This document shows, one piece after another, positions 43,520-52,266 of a stretch of 64,000 nucleotides of DNA. Below the pieces are notes generated by a model, which saw nothing but the letters and a program-made list of their open reading frames with translations, did no database searches and was not told the origin of the DNA. Each line of letters opens with the position of its first letter. Positions within the stretch are counted from its first letter, which is position 1. The DNA lies in the NCBI RefSeq assembly GCF_000020365.1, contig NC_012108.1, forward strand, positions 4,720,001-4,784,000, written 5' to 3'. Source of the DNA: Desulforapulum autotrophicum HRM2 (GTDB lineage Bacteria > Desulfobacterota > Desulfobacteria > Desulfobacterales > Desulfobacteraceae). Both the position numbers and the translations under genes were made by a program.

Positions 43520-43717
43520 GGCTCGAAAGTCGAGACTTTCACAATGATGTTTCGACAAGAGTTTCTTATAAAAAATCAGCTGTTCCATATGATGGTGCTG
43601 TCCCCAGAGCCAGCATTGCTGTACAGACTTACGGTGATTTTCAAAATTTCAACCCACATCTCTACGCCATAGTTTCTGACGGCTGTTTTATAGATAACGA
43701 CAGTTTCCGAATAAGCG

Positions 43718-43755
43718 AACAAGGGGGTCAGGTCAACATTTAGGACCTGACCCCT
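43718..43755. repeat. REP-like hairpin repeat, right copy
   Basis: The same element as at 39251-39290, same orientation: GGGGGTCAGGTC at 43723-43734, 9-base loop, GACCTGACCCC at 43744-43754. Here it stands 37 bases past the stop codon of the minus-strand flavoprotein gene. Confidence 0.85.
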
Positions 43756-43791
43756 TCATTCAAACTATCCCCATTGAGCCTTGTGAACAGA

Positions 43792-45147
43792 TCAAGGTCT
43801 TCGTTTGGCCAGCACCTGCTCCGCTGCAATGGTGATGGGCTCCAGACTAGGTTCAGAAGAGCAGTCTGGATTTCCCGCACACATGAGAAAGACAAGATCC
43901 GATGCTGTCTTATGGCCCAGGATCAAAGCATTGACCGCATCAATTTCCTTGACGGCGGCTCCGCTGTCACTGACAATCTGACCGCCGATCAACCGCTCGG
44001 AACCCCCTTCAAACACAAGCTTCAGCTTCCAGGGCTTAACCCCGGGAATCATGCCGTGCTTGCTCCTTGAGTCCACAGTGGCGCAGACGGTTTCCATCTC
44101 GATTTTTACAGCCTCCTGCTCTGTCAACCCGGTTGCGGCAATATACTTGTCTCCTAAACGTGTGGCGCTGTTGCCAAGAAGCCCTGGAAAGGGGAGCTCA
44201 AAACCGGCAAGCCGTTTTGCTATGGCCCTGCCCTGAATCACGGCCGGCCCCCTGAGCTGAATGGGGCTTGGGTCATTGGTTATGAAATGACGATTTTCGA
44301 TACAGTCTCCTGCGGCAAGCACATCTGGATCTGAGGTTTCAAAAAACGGGTTGACCTTGATGCCGAATTTACCCATTTCAAGGCCCATTTCCTTGGCCAG
44401 ACTCAAATCAGGGACAGACCCCACATTCATGAACACCATATCCGCATCCAGGGCCTCCCCCGAGGCAAGGACAACGCCTGCCACCTTGCCTGACTGTCCT
44501 GAAATAGCCGACACCTGCTGCCCCATGCGCATGGCAATGCCCTTCTGTTCAAGATAGGCAGTAACCGGCTTTGCCATGTCAGAATCAAGCATCACCCCCA
44601 GGGGTTGTTCCATAAGCTCAATCACCGTTATCTCATACTGATCCGGTGCTGACTCCAGCAACAGGGTGGCAATCTCAAGATTGATAAACCCGGCTCCCAC
44701 AAAGGCAATCTTACGGGGCTTTTCTGCCGTGATGTAATGCCGTATCTCTTCGGCATCAATCAGGGCACGCAGGGTAAATACCCCGGCAAGATCATTGCCG
44801 GGAATGGGCAAAACAAAGGGCTTTGATCCCGTTGAAACCACAAGCTTATCATAGGAAATCTCCCTGCCCTTTCCCGTTTTTACCCGCTTTGACCGTCGAT
44901 CAATCGATTCGACCCGGTCAACAACCATTTCAATGTTATTGTTTGAAAACATGGTATCTGGATTCACAATGGATTCACCTGCGGCCTGACCGGCCACCAC
45001 ATGGGGAAGGGCTCAACGGACTATAAAACGATCCTCTTCCCGGATCACCGTGATATCAATTTCAGGCATCAACTTCCTTGAAAGCATGGCCGCAGGACCT
45101 CCCACGCCACCACATCCGATAATAACAAGCCGTTCTCCCTTTTTCAT
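43792..45147 (-). CDS. Probable selenocysteine-containing FAD-dependent NAD(P)H oxidoreductase (CoA-disulfide reductase/NADH oxidase family)
   Basis: The gene runs from the ATG at 45147 (GGGAGG six bases upstream) to 43792, with one in-frame TGA at 45013-45015 (codon 45). The part before it holds the FAD motif VIIGCGGVGGPAA (residues 8-20). The TGA gives IVR-U-ALPH, which lines up with the catalytic SA-C-GMPY of the paralogue at 8680-10020. After it come the NAD(P)H fold (IAFVGAGFINLEIATLLL), AAGDCIEN and the dimer domain, without decay. A SECIS-like hairpin follows the TGA. The enzyme would have 451 residues with Sec45. If the TGA were a real stop, the rest would lack the FAD motif. Confidence 0.8.
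44981..45015 (-). promoter_or_regulatory. Recoded TGA and bacterial SECIS-like hairpin
   Basis: The TGA is at 45015-45013. The stem GTGGCC/GGCCGC (six pairs, one G-U) begins 16 bases after it, with the loop GGTCA at bases 22-26. The distance and the GGTC in the loop closely resemble the E. coli fdhF SECIS, whose loop also holds GGUC at about the same distance. Confidence 0.75.
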
Positions 45148-45200
45148 GGTAAACCTCCCTGTTTTTATATTTGGATTTATTGTTGTCCCGTCCCTGTTTT

Positions 45201-45229
45201 TTTGTATGCGCTCCAGACAACTTCGTCAA
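45201..45229 (-). promoter_or_regulatory. Promoter of the selenoprotein gene
   Basis: On the minus strand TTGACG (45229-45224) and TACAAA (45206-45201) are 17 bases apart, about 55 bases before the ATG at 45147. Confidence 0.5.
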
Positions 45230-45379
45230 GCATAAGTTATGGGATATTGCAAACAACCCGATTCACCAGGCCATCAACGGAGGCATATTCACGGGATCAC
45301 ATGGGATTGACACAGGGGGTAAAAAGGGTTAGAGATATAATCGAGATTCACCGATTTGATCCAGCAGACAGGAGGGTTT

Positions 45380-46261
45380 ATGAAAATTAGAAAAGCGGTA
45401 TTCCCCGTTGCAGGGCTCGGCACACGATTTCTGCCCGCCACAAAGGCCATGGCAAAAGAGATGCTTCCGGTTGTTGACAAACCCATCATCCAGTATGCCG
45501 TGGAAGAGGCCCTGAATGCGGGTATCGAGCAGATCATATTTGTAACGGGCCGGGGCAAAAATGCCCTGGAAAACCACTTTGACCACTCCTATGAACTGGA
45601 ACTCTCCCTGAAACACAAAGAAAAAAATGAGCTTCTCAAGCAGGTGGAGGCCCTGGTGCCAGAGACAGGAACCATCATCTACACCCGCCAGCAAGAAGCC
45701 CTGGGGCTTGGCCACGCCATCTGGTGCGCAAGGGATATCGTGGGCGATGAACCCTTTGCAGTGCTCCTTGCCGATGACATGATCCAGGCAAAACGTCCTG
45801 TTCTCTCCCAGATGATCGATCACTTTGACCGGCTCAGGGCATCGGTTGTGGCCGTGATGGAGGTGGACGAAGATCAGACCGATAAATACGGCATTCTGGA
45901 TGCCGAACCCATTGAGGAAAATCTGGTAAGGATAAGGGGCATGATTGAAAAGCCGAAGCCGGCAGACGCGCCCTCAAACCTTGCCATCATCGGCCGCTAC
46001 ATCCTTACCCCCAAGATTTTTCATTTCCTTGGCAAAAAGCAGACCGGGGCCGGTGGAGAGATCCAGCTCACAGATGCCATGGAGAAACTCCTTGAAGTCC
46101 AACCCATCTTTGGCTATAAATTTGAGGGAACGCGGTTTGACTGTGGCGATAAGGCAGGATTTCAGATGGCGAACATTGCCTTTGCCATGGAACGCCCTGA
46201 AATCCGCGAGAAACTTCTGACTTTTATCCAGAAAATATGCCAGTCCCAGGAAACAACGTAA
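45380..46261 (+). CDS. galU: UTP-glucose-1-phosphate uridylyltransferase
   Basis: The ATG at 45380, with AGGAGG upstream, gives 293 residues. It has the nucleotide-binding start AVFPVAGLGTRFLPATKAMAKE, VDKPIIQYAVEEA, the ALGLGHAIWCA loop and GTRFDCGDKAGF. GalU makes UDP-glucose for surface polysaccharides and glycolipids. It is divergent from the selenoprotein gene. No polysaccharide genes adjoin it. Confidence 0.95.
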   Translation: MKIRKAVFPVAGLGTRFLPATKAMAKEMLPVVDKPIIQYAVEEALNAGIEQIIFVTGRGKNALENHFDHSYELELSLKHKEKNELLKQVEALVPETGTIIYTRQQEALGLGHAIWCARDIVGDEPFAVLLADDMIQAKRPVLSQMIDHFDRLRASVVAVMEVDEDQTDKYGILDAEPIEENLVRIRGMIEKPKPADAPSNLAIIGRYILTPKIFHFLGKKQTGAGGEIQLTDAMEKLLEVQPIFGYKFEGTRFDCGDKAGFQMANIAFAMERPEIREKLLTFIQKICQSQETT

Positions 46262-46276
46262 ACCGTCTCTCCTTCT

Positions 46277-46849
46277 TCATCGCTTGTAACTTGCATAGAA
46301 CTTCATCACCTTGCTGACATAGCGCTGGGTCTCGTTAAACGGTGGAACGCTGTTGTACCGGTCCACGGCATCAGGGCCGGCATTGTAGGCGGCCAGCACC
46401 AGGGGGAGTTTTCCATCGTAACGTGTCATGAGTCGCTTGAGGTAACGGGTTCCACCCATGATGTTCTGTTCTGGATCAAAGGGATCATCCACCTTAAGGT
46501 CGTCATAGTTGGCCGGCATGATCTGCATAAGGCCGGTAGCACCCTTTTTTGAAACAACCCCGGGGTTAAAATCCGACTCGGCCTTGATCACGGCCCTTAC
46601 AAGCGAAGGGTCCACCTTAAATGCTGTCGCGGCCCGCTGGATTTCCGGATGAAACTGGCTGTTATTCAGCTGGCTGTTATTCAGGTTGGTCACCTCCGGC
46701 CGCTCACGGATATAAAGCTTATAATCCGAAGAGGTGGGAACGTTGGTAAAATGGACAATGCCTGCACTGTCAATGAACATATAGATGTCTGCTGCAGCCA
46801 CAGGTGGCAGCAAAAGAGCAACCAGCAGCACAAGGATCTTAATTCCCAT
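46277..46849 (-). CDS. Secreted lytic transglycosylase (SLT domain)
   Basis: The ATG at 46849 gives 190 residues, with a signal peptide of about 20 residues (cleavage near VAAA). The SLT domain has catalytic Glu in VIKAESDFNPG, then GATGLMQIMP, NIMGGTRYL and LAAYNAGPDAV. It cleaves peptidoglycan in the periplasm. Between signal peptide and domain a 15-bp tandem duplication encodes LNNSQ twice. The N-terminal DUF4124-like piece (YMFIDSAGIVHFTNVP) is common in this family. Confidence 0.9.
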   Translation of the reverse strand: MGIKILVLLVALLLPPVAAADIYMFIDSAGIVHFTNVPTSSDYKLYIRERPEVTNLNNSQLNNSQFHPEIQRAATAFKVDPSLVRAVIKAESDFNPGVVSKKGATGLMQIMPANYDDLKVDDPFDPEQNIMGGTRYLKRLMTRYDGKLPLVLAAYNAGPDAVDRYNSVPPFNETQRYVSKVMKFYASYKR

Positions 46850-46869
46850 GGGCGTCTCCATATCCGGGT

Positions 46870-47232
46870 TTATTCCCGGAATAACTTCATGACAAGTTTG
46901 GCCGGAAAATCAGGTTTTGAAAGGTAGGATACAAGGGTTGTGTTAAAGGTGTCCACAAGATTTTGAAACACAGCCTCTTTTTCATCAGCCATGATGAAAT
47001 TTCTTTCAACCCTTTTTTTGAACCGGGCAGGGGTTCCCACCTTTTTCAGGATACTTTCAAACGGGGTATTCCCCATGATTTGGGAAGCAAACAGCCCTGG
47101 AACCACGTCAACATCAATATTTGCCTCCATGACCACCTGATAGGCATCTGTACTAATCTTGCGTGACAGGTCCTTGATGGTAAGTTTCTGGCCGTTTTCA
47201 AGCGCTATCTGCTGCACAATTGTCTTATCCAT
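46870..47232 (-). CDS. Conserved-looking small protein of unknown function
   Basis: I do not recognise this 120-residue protein. The ATG at 47232 is chosen because the frame upstream runs into the helicase gene. It is helical and charged, without signal peptide or membrane segment. It lies between the fusion helicase and the transglycosylase on the same strand and may be co-transcribed with both. Confidence 0.65.
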   Translation of the reverse strand: MDKTIVQQIALENGQKLTIKDLSRKISTDAYQVVMEANIDVDVVPGLFASQIMGNTPFESILKKVGTPARFKKRVERNFIMADEKEAVFQNLVDTFNTTLVSYLSKPDFPAKLVMKLFRE

Positions 47233-47263
47233 TTGTATACCTTCTCTCCTGTTACCGGCTGAA

Positions 47264-50200
47264 TCATTGAAACAGATCCAGCTGCTTTTCACAGGGCTTT
47301 TTCTTTTTACCCTGGTATCTGTTGTGGTTATGCTCCTTGAGGGCCGCTTCAATGTCCAAAAGGAACGTTGAAGGCCCGGTCTGTCTGGTGATGCCGTATA
47401 TCCTTCTTTTTGTTGAATATGTCAAACACAGAATGTCCCTGGCCCGGGTCATGGCCACATAAAAGAGCCGTCGTTCCTCGTCAATATCTTCAGGCTCTCG
47501 GCCCGGAAAGGCAAAGGGAATCAAACCCGGTTCACACCCTGTTACAAAGACCACGGGATATTCAAGCCCCTTTGCCCCGTGCATGGTCATGAGCGTCACC
47601 TTTTCAGCACTGGGCCATAGGCTTTCGCTGTCGTTTTCCAGGCTCAGGGACTCAAGGAAACAGGAGATATCATCGTCCCTGTTCCTTGCATCCCCAAGAA
47701 GCCGGTCAAAGACCCGGCAGCTGGTTTCATCCGATTTAATCAACGGGTAAAGATCGGCCTTACTGGCCAGAAGATCAAGGCAGTCACAGGCGCCAAGTCC
47801 CTGGACCGTTTGACCCAATGCCATTATTTTCCGGGCAACACCCAAAAGGGTTTCTGCAATATCTTTCCGGACATGGACAAAGGGTGCTGCCCCAAGAAGT
47901 TCAACCGCCCCGGCCGGAGAAAGTTCAGACTCCCGGAACCATTGACCAAGTTTCTGCCTTGTCCCTTTGCCGGCACCGGCCTTGAAATGGTTAAACACCA
48001 GAAAAAGATCCTGAAAGGTCGCACCCCCCTTGAGAAGTCTTAACAGTGAGACAAGTTCACCAATGCCGGGATGATTCAGAAGGCTCTCCTTGTCCGCCAT
48101 CTGAAAGGGAATACCAGCCTGTTGAAACACATCGGCAAAAATTTTTCCCTGGCGACGGGTGCGATAGAGCACGGCAACATCGGCAAATGAAAACTCATTT
48201 TCCTGAGTTGAACCCACCTTACCGGCATCCATGGAAAACATCGAAAGTCCGCCCACAAGGGTTTCAATCCTTTTACCCACAACAACGGCCTCGGCCCGGT
48301 CAGAGGTGGCCTCTATAATAACAAGGCGCTCCCTTCCCCTGATATCTGAAAAGACCTTTTGGGAAACGCCTTCCTGATTACCATGGGTGAGCAGCTGAAA
48401 CGAAGCCCTGAGAATAGCCTCTGTGGAACGGTAGTTTCGCTGTAGAACAATTTTTTCAGCACCTGGATAATCCGCTTGGAACTGTTGAAAATACCGGTTG
48501 TCCGACCCTCGAAAGCCATAGATGGACTGGTCTGGATCACCGATCACAACAAGGCCCCTGCCGTTTCCTGCCAGCTGCCCGATCAGAAGATATTGGCCCT
48601 TGTTCACATCCTGGTATTCATCAACAAGAATATGGGCGAACCGACCGCGGATGGTTGCCACAAGGGCTGAATCGGTGTTAAAAAGATTGATCACCATGGC
48701 GATCAGATCGTCAAAGTCAACCAGATCCAGGGCTGCAAGGTGTTCCTGGTAAACCTGCCACACCCTTGCGACACGGACTAAATCCTGTTTGTCCAGGCCT
48801 GGCGGTGCAATCTTTGTAAGATCATCTTCCGGCCCAAGGCAGTGTTGTTTTGCCATGGAAATGGTCCGGTCCAAAAGGGCAGAAGACAACGCAACATCTG
48901 CATGGGCAACAGCCTGATTGAGCATCTCTTTTCTTGCCGGGTCATCCACGATAAACCCCTTAAAACCTGCGTACTCCTTGAGCACCATGAGACAGAACCG
49001 ATGAAAGGTCCCGGCCCATACCGATCCTTGTTGACCGGGTAAAAGGGTGTTGAGCCGCTCCTGCATCTCGCCTGCGGCCCGATTGGTAAAGGTGAGGGCC
49101 AGGATGGTTCCGGGGGCCACGCCCTGGTCCCGGATGAGCCAGGCGATCCTTGCCGTCAAGGTTCTTGTCTTGCCCGTTCCAGGCCCTGCCTCAATGAGAA
49201 GGGGAACACCCTGGCCCTTTACGGCAAGGCGTTGTTCCGGATTCAGGGATTCCACAATGTCCATGGACTCCGACGCAACAGGGCTTGCCCGATGTTCAGG
49301 GTCGCCCCCGGGCAAACCACAGGGATCAAGGCGCTGTGTTGGATTGAGAACCGCTTTAGCGTTAAGATCCTCCAGCGTTTCAAGGCAACCTGGCGTTTTA
49401 AGGGGATCTGGGTCCTTTTTTTTCACAGGTTTTAACGAAACCCTCCGAACCGGGGCAAACATCTCAAGTTCCCCCCTGAGCCGCTGTTTTTCTTCGGGCC
49501 CAAAAATCTTGACCCGGCCATACTCGCCGTCAAACCCGGGAGAGATGGAAACCTTGCCGGCTCTCATCCTGCGAACAGCCTCTCCCAGCAGGGGGATACC
49601 GGCCGCCTCAACCTCCGAAACAGGTTTGGTTAAAAGGATATCAAGCTCTGGACCCAGTCGTTTCAAGGCAAGATCATAATGAATGCCGACTTTTTTGGTT
49701 TTAGGCCCCACATCAAAGATCTCAGAAAGAATGTCGGCAAGGGGGATAATACTTTGAAAGGGACGGCGGTTGCCCGGATTGTAGCCCGCAGGCCTTGAGG
49801 CAAGTTCATGAACCCGGTAGAGTACTCCCAGGGTAAGGGGTTTGCCGCATTGGGGGCAAATACCCCCTTTGTCTGCGGTCTGACCCGGGTCCAGGCAGAC
49901 ATTGCACTTTCTGTGTCCGTCATAGTGATATTTGCCCTCCTGGGGAAACATGTCAATGGTTCCAACAAAGGTGTCATCCTGTTGTGCAAGGGCCCTTTTG
50001 ACCGCGGCAAACGAAAGATCGGAGTTAAACCTGGAGGCGTTCCGGCCAAGAAACATGGGAGAATGGGCATCGGAGTTTGAAATCAGGGTGAGGGCATCAA
50101 GATCTTTGATCCGCCAGTTCATGGGCGGATCGGATGAAAGGCCCGTTTCAACGGCAAAGATATGGTTTGAAAGGTCACCAAAGCACCCTTTGATGGAATC

Positions 50201-50737
50201 GAATCCCGATTTTGACCCGAACATGGAAAACCATGGAGTCCAGATGTGGGCCGGTATCAAAAACGCTGCATCCGAGGTGTCGAGCACAATTTCGAGCAGT
50301 CGCTGGGCATCAAGGCCAAGGATCGGCCGGCCATCGGATTTCAGGTTGCCAATTCTGTCAAGGGTGGCATTAAACCGCTCAACGGTTTCAAGATCCGGCA
50401 GGTAGACGAGATTATGGTTTTTCCTCACCCGGTCCTGTCGCTTATAGATACTGCTGATTTCACACTGGAGAACAAACCGAACCTTACCCCTGCACAATTT
50501 TGGAATGGCATGGTCAAGTTCTTTCGCAATGCTCTTTTTAAGGCGATAAAGCCCGGGTTCACAGGGCTCAAGCTTTTCCTTGAGTTCAGAGACCCAGCCC
50601 GGATGGGTAAAATCCCCGGTGCCAACAAGGGTCACTCCCTTGAGCTGGGCTGCCTGGTAAAGGTGTTCAAGGTCAAGGTTCTTGGCCGTTGCCCTTGAAA
50701 AATGGGAGTGCAGGTGAAGATCCGCTATAAATTCCAT
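47264..50737 (-). CDS. Fusion of a PHP-domain protein with a UvrD/Rep helicase
   Basis: This is a 1157-residue protein. Residues 1-about 400 form a PHP phosphoesterase-like domain (DLHLHSHFSRAT, GTGDFTHPGW, SNSDAHSP) with an embedded zinc-ribbon (CNVC...CPQC, near residue 290). From about residue 510 to the end is a superfamily 1 helicase: Walker A AGPGTGKTRT near 514-523, DEYQDV near 706, GDPDQSIYGFRGSD and VTLMTMHGAKGLEYPVV. PHP-UvrD fusions are known in deltaproteobacteria and probably act in DNA repair, with the PHP part perhaps a nuclease. A TTG at 50752 is an alternative start. Confidence 0.9.
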   Translation of the reverse strand: MEFIADLHLHSHFSRATAKNLDLEHLYQAAQLKGVTLVGTGDFTHPGWVSELKEKLEPCEPGLYRLKKSIAKELDHAIPKLCRGKVRFVLQCEISSIYKRQDRVRKNHNLVYLPDLETVERFNATLDRIGNLKSDGRPILGLDAQRLLEIVLDTSDAAFLIPAHIWTPWFSMFGSKSGFDSIKGCFGDLSNHIFAVETGLSSDPPMNWRIKDLDALTLISNSDAHSPMFLGRNASRFNSDLSFAAVKRALAQQDDTFVGTIDMFPQEGKYHYDGHRKCNVCLDPGQTADKGGICPQCGKPLTLGVLYRVHELASRPAGYNPGNRRPFQSIIPLADILSEIFDVGPKTKKVGIHYDLALKRLGPELDILLTKPVSEVEAAGIPLLGEAVRRMRAGKVSISPGFDGEYGRVKIFGPEEKQRLRGELEMFAPVRRVSLKPVKKKDPDPLKTPGCLETLEDLNAKAVLNPTQRLDPCGLPGGDPEHRASPVASESMDIVESLNPEQRLAVKGQGVPLLIEAGPGTGKTRTLTARIAWLIRDQGVAPGTILALTFTNRAAGEMQERLNTLLPGQQGSVWAGTFHRFCLMVLKEYAGFKGFIVDDPARKEMLNQAVAHADVALSSALLDRTISMAKQHCLGPEDDLTKIAPPGLDKQDLVRVARVWQVYQEHLAALDLVDFDDLIAMVINLFNTDSALVATIRGRFAHILVDEYQDVNKGQYLLIGQLAGNGRGLVVIGDPDQSIYGFRGSDNRYFQQFQADYPGAEKIVLQRNYRSTEAILRASFQLLTHGNQEGVSQKVFSDIRGRERLVIIEATSDRAEAVVVGKRIETLVGGLSMFSMDAGKVGSTQENEFSFADVAVLYRTRRQGKIFADVFQQAGIPFQMADKESLLNHPGIGELVSLLRLLKGGATFQDLFLVFNHFKAGAGKGTRQKLGQWFRESELSPAGAVELLGAAPFVHVRKDIAETLLGVARKIMALGQTVQGLGACDCLDLLASKADLYPLIKSDETSCRVFDRLLGDARNRDDDISCFLESLSLENDSESLWPSAEKVTLMTMHGAKGLEYPVVFVTGCEPGLIPFAFPGREPEDIDEERRLFYVAMTRARDILCLTYSTKRRIYGITRQTGPSTFLLDIEAALKEHNHNRYQGKKKKPCEKQLDLFQ

Positions 50738-50832
50738 GGTCACCGATTCCAAAATAGGTTAAAGTCATCCTGTCTCAAAGGGGTATAAGGTACACGAATT
50801 TTTATTATTTTTAAAGGGGGTTGTTATAAAGC

Positions 50833-51807
50833 ATGGAAGCCAATGAATTAAGATCAGGCATTACCCGCCTGGGGGACCGCTTGAATGGGACGCTGAAAAT
50901 CACCCTTGCCCTGACGGGCAGGCAAAATGACAATAGGTTTGTCGATTTCTGCCAGGAGCTCGAAGCGCTCCTGCCCGGTTTAACGGTGGTCAGGAAGATG
51001 GACAAGGAAAAGATTCTGCCCGGCATCATGATCACGGACAATCTCATTTATTCGGCCATTCCCCAGGCAAGGGCCATTGCCCCCTTTCTTGAAACCCTGG
51101 CCCTTGTAAACGGTCCGCTCCCCCATTTACCGGAGACGTTGCAAAAAAGCCTCTCCTGCATCGACATCCCCACACGGCTGACCCTGTACACAGCCGTTCA
51201 CTGCCCCCACTGCCCCGGCATGGTCCGCGCCATGACACCCCTTGCCGCAGCCTGTAAAAACATCATTCTCACCGTCATCGACGGCACCCTTTTTCCGGAA
51301 GCAGCAGCATCGGATCGAGTGATGTCTGTCCCCTGCCTTATCCTCAACCAGGAGATGCGATGGACCGGGAATGCGCCACCGGCCGAGGTGGTTGAAATGA
51401 TCATCAACCAGGATCCGTCAATGTTGAGCATCCCCTCCCTTCAAACCATTCTGGAGGATGGCAGGGCCTCCTGGATCGCAGCAAAAATGATGGGGGCCAA
51501 TGCCGTTTTTCCTTCATTTATCGGGCTTCTCCTCCATCCAACCTGGTCTGTTCGCCTGGGGGCCATGGTGGTTCTCGAGGAGATGGCAGAAACCACTCCT
51601 GACCTTGCAGCCCGAATCGCCCCCCATCTGTGGAAGGCCTTTGGCGAGGCCGATACCACGGTAAAGGGGGATATCCTCTACGCCCTTGGCGAGGTGGGTG
51701 ACCAGAGTATGGGAACAAGGATCAAAGCACTGATACCCACCCTTGAGAACAAGGATCTCAGGGAGGCGGCCCTGGATGCCCTTGCGGCCCTGGCATCACG
51801 TTCTTAG
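50833..51807 (+). CDS. Thioredoxin-fold protein with C-terminal HEAT repeats
   Basis: Residues 1-200 resemble the paired thioredoxin folds of the AhpF N-terminus. The CxxC site TAVHCPHCPGM (Cys124, Cys127) is in the second fold, and VPCLIL holds the cis-Pro. Residues about 215-324 are HEAT/PBS-like repeats (SVRLGAMVVLEEMAE, VKGDILYALGEVGD). Such a fusion suggests a redox module with a docking arm. GGGGG precedes the ATG region. It overlaps the convergent HAD gene by 12 bases. Confidence 0.82.
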   Translation: MEANELRSGITRLGDRLNGTLKITLALTGRQNDNRFVDFCQELEALLPGLTVVRKMDKEKILPGIMITDNLIYSAIPQARAIAPFLETLALVNGPLPHLPETLQKSLSCIDIPTRLTLYTAVHCPHCPGMVRAMTPLAAACKNIILTVIDGTLFPEAAASDRVMSVPCLILNQEMRWTGNAPPAEVVEMIINQDPSMLSIPSLQTILEDGRASWIAAKMMGANAVFPSFIGLLLHPTWSVRLGAMVVLEEMAETTPDLAARIAPHLWKAFGEADTTVKGDILYALGEVGDQSMGTRIKALIPTLENKDLREAALDALAALASRS

Positions 51808-52266
51808 GGTAGCCACAAGCCGTTCAGGGTTAAGCAGAAGCGCCAGGGCATGGGAGATCTCTTTACAGACGATATCGGCCGATACAAGGGTGGTAACGCT
51901 TGCCCCCTCGTCCTGGACAAGGGCGATCCCGAGCCTTGACGCCTTAAGCATGGGGCCGTCGTTTCTGCCGTTGCCCATGCTGACAACGGCACTGGTTCCA
52001 AGGGTGGTGACATACTCTTTTTTTGCAAGATCCTGGGCCTTTCGGCCAAGGATATGCAGACTGACAGGGAGACCCTCAACGGCCTGGGCCACCCGGCCAA
52101 AGGTGTCCGCAGTAACCACATGGACTTCAAGGTCCTGGGCAACCTTTCTGACAAGGGCTTCAACCCCGTCGATCAATCTGCCGTCACAGGCCATGGTGCC
52201 GTTGTAATCCATCACCAGGTGACTGAGTCGAAGCTCGCCAAATCCAGGCACGTCTATTTGAATCAT
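51796..52266 (-). CDS. HAD-superfamily phosphatase-like protein (soluble P-type ATPase type)
   Basis: The ATG at 52266, with AGGAGG five bases upstream, gives 156 residues. Motif I reads VMDYNGTMA, so the second Asp of DxD is replaced by Asn. Later motifs include VVTAD (motif II-like) and SMGNGRNDGPML (motif III/IV). The layout matches small P-type-ATPase-like HAD proteins (COG4087) of unknown role. Loss of the second Asp may weaken phosphatase activity. Confidence 0.78.
   Translation of the reverse strand: MIQIDVPGFGELRLSHLVMDYNGTMACDGRLIDGVEALVRKVAQDLEVHVVTADTFGRVAQAVEGLPVSLHILGRKAQDLAKKEYVTTLGTSAVVSMGNGRNDGPMLKASRLGIALVQDEGASVTTLVSADIVCKEISHALALLLNPERLVATLRT

Larger units (their letters stand above)
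42779..43569. repeat. Array of five 88-90-bp double-hairpin repeat units
   Basis: Units begin with AACCGGC or a variant at 42779, 42867, 42957, 43182 and 43270. Each has a first hairpin (GGCCGGAGC...GCTCCGGCC in the best copies), a CAACGAA link, and a second hairpin with arms GAAAC...GTTTCATATA. Spacing is 88, 90, 225 and 88. Unit 3 carries a roughly 135-bp insertion and unit 5 a roughly 210-bp insertion, both inside the GAAAC...GTTTC stem. In unit 5 the first stem is TGTCGGC/GCCGACA, so pairing is kept though the bases changed. Confidence 0.85.

Noticed and set aside
42779-43569. CRISPR array
   Set aside because: Units are about 89 bp, spacers are not unique short sequences, and no cas genes are present.
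42779-43569. Integron attC sites
   Set aside because: The units have CAACGAA and GTTTC elements but not the RYYYAAC/GTTRRRY core pair, and no integrase is in the window.
43203-43743. Open frames of 88 and 117 codons across the nested hairpins
   Set aside because: They read through inverted-repeat arms; similar translated repeats are spurious proteins.
43792-45000. Flavoprotein starting at 45000 as a complete 402-residue protein or as a pseudogene
   Set aside because: The frame continues upstream through one TGA into a perfect FAD motif and ribosome site, the TGA aligns with the catalytic Cys, and no other damage is seen.
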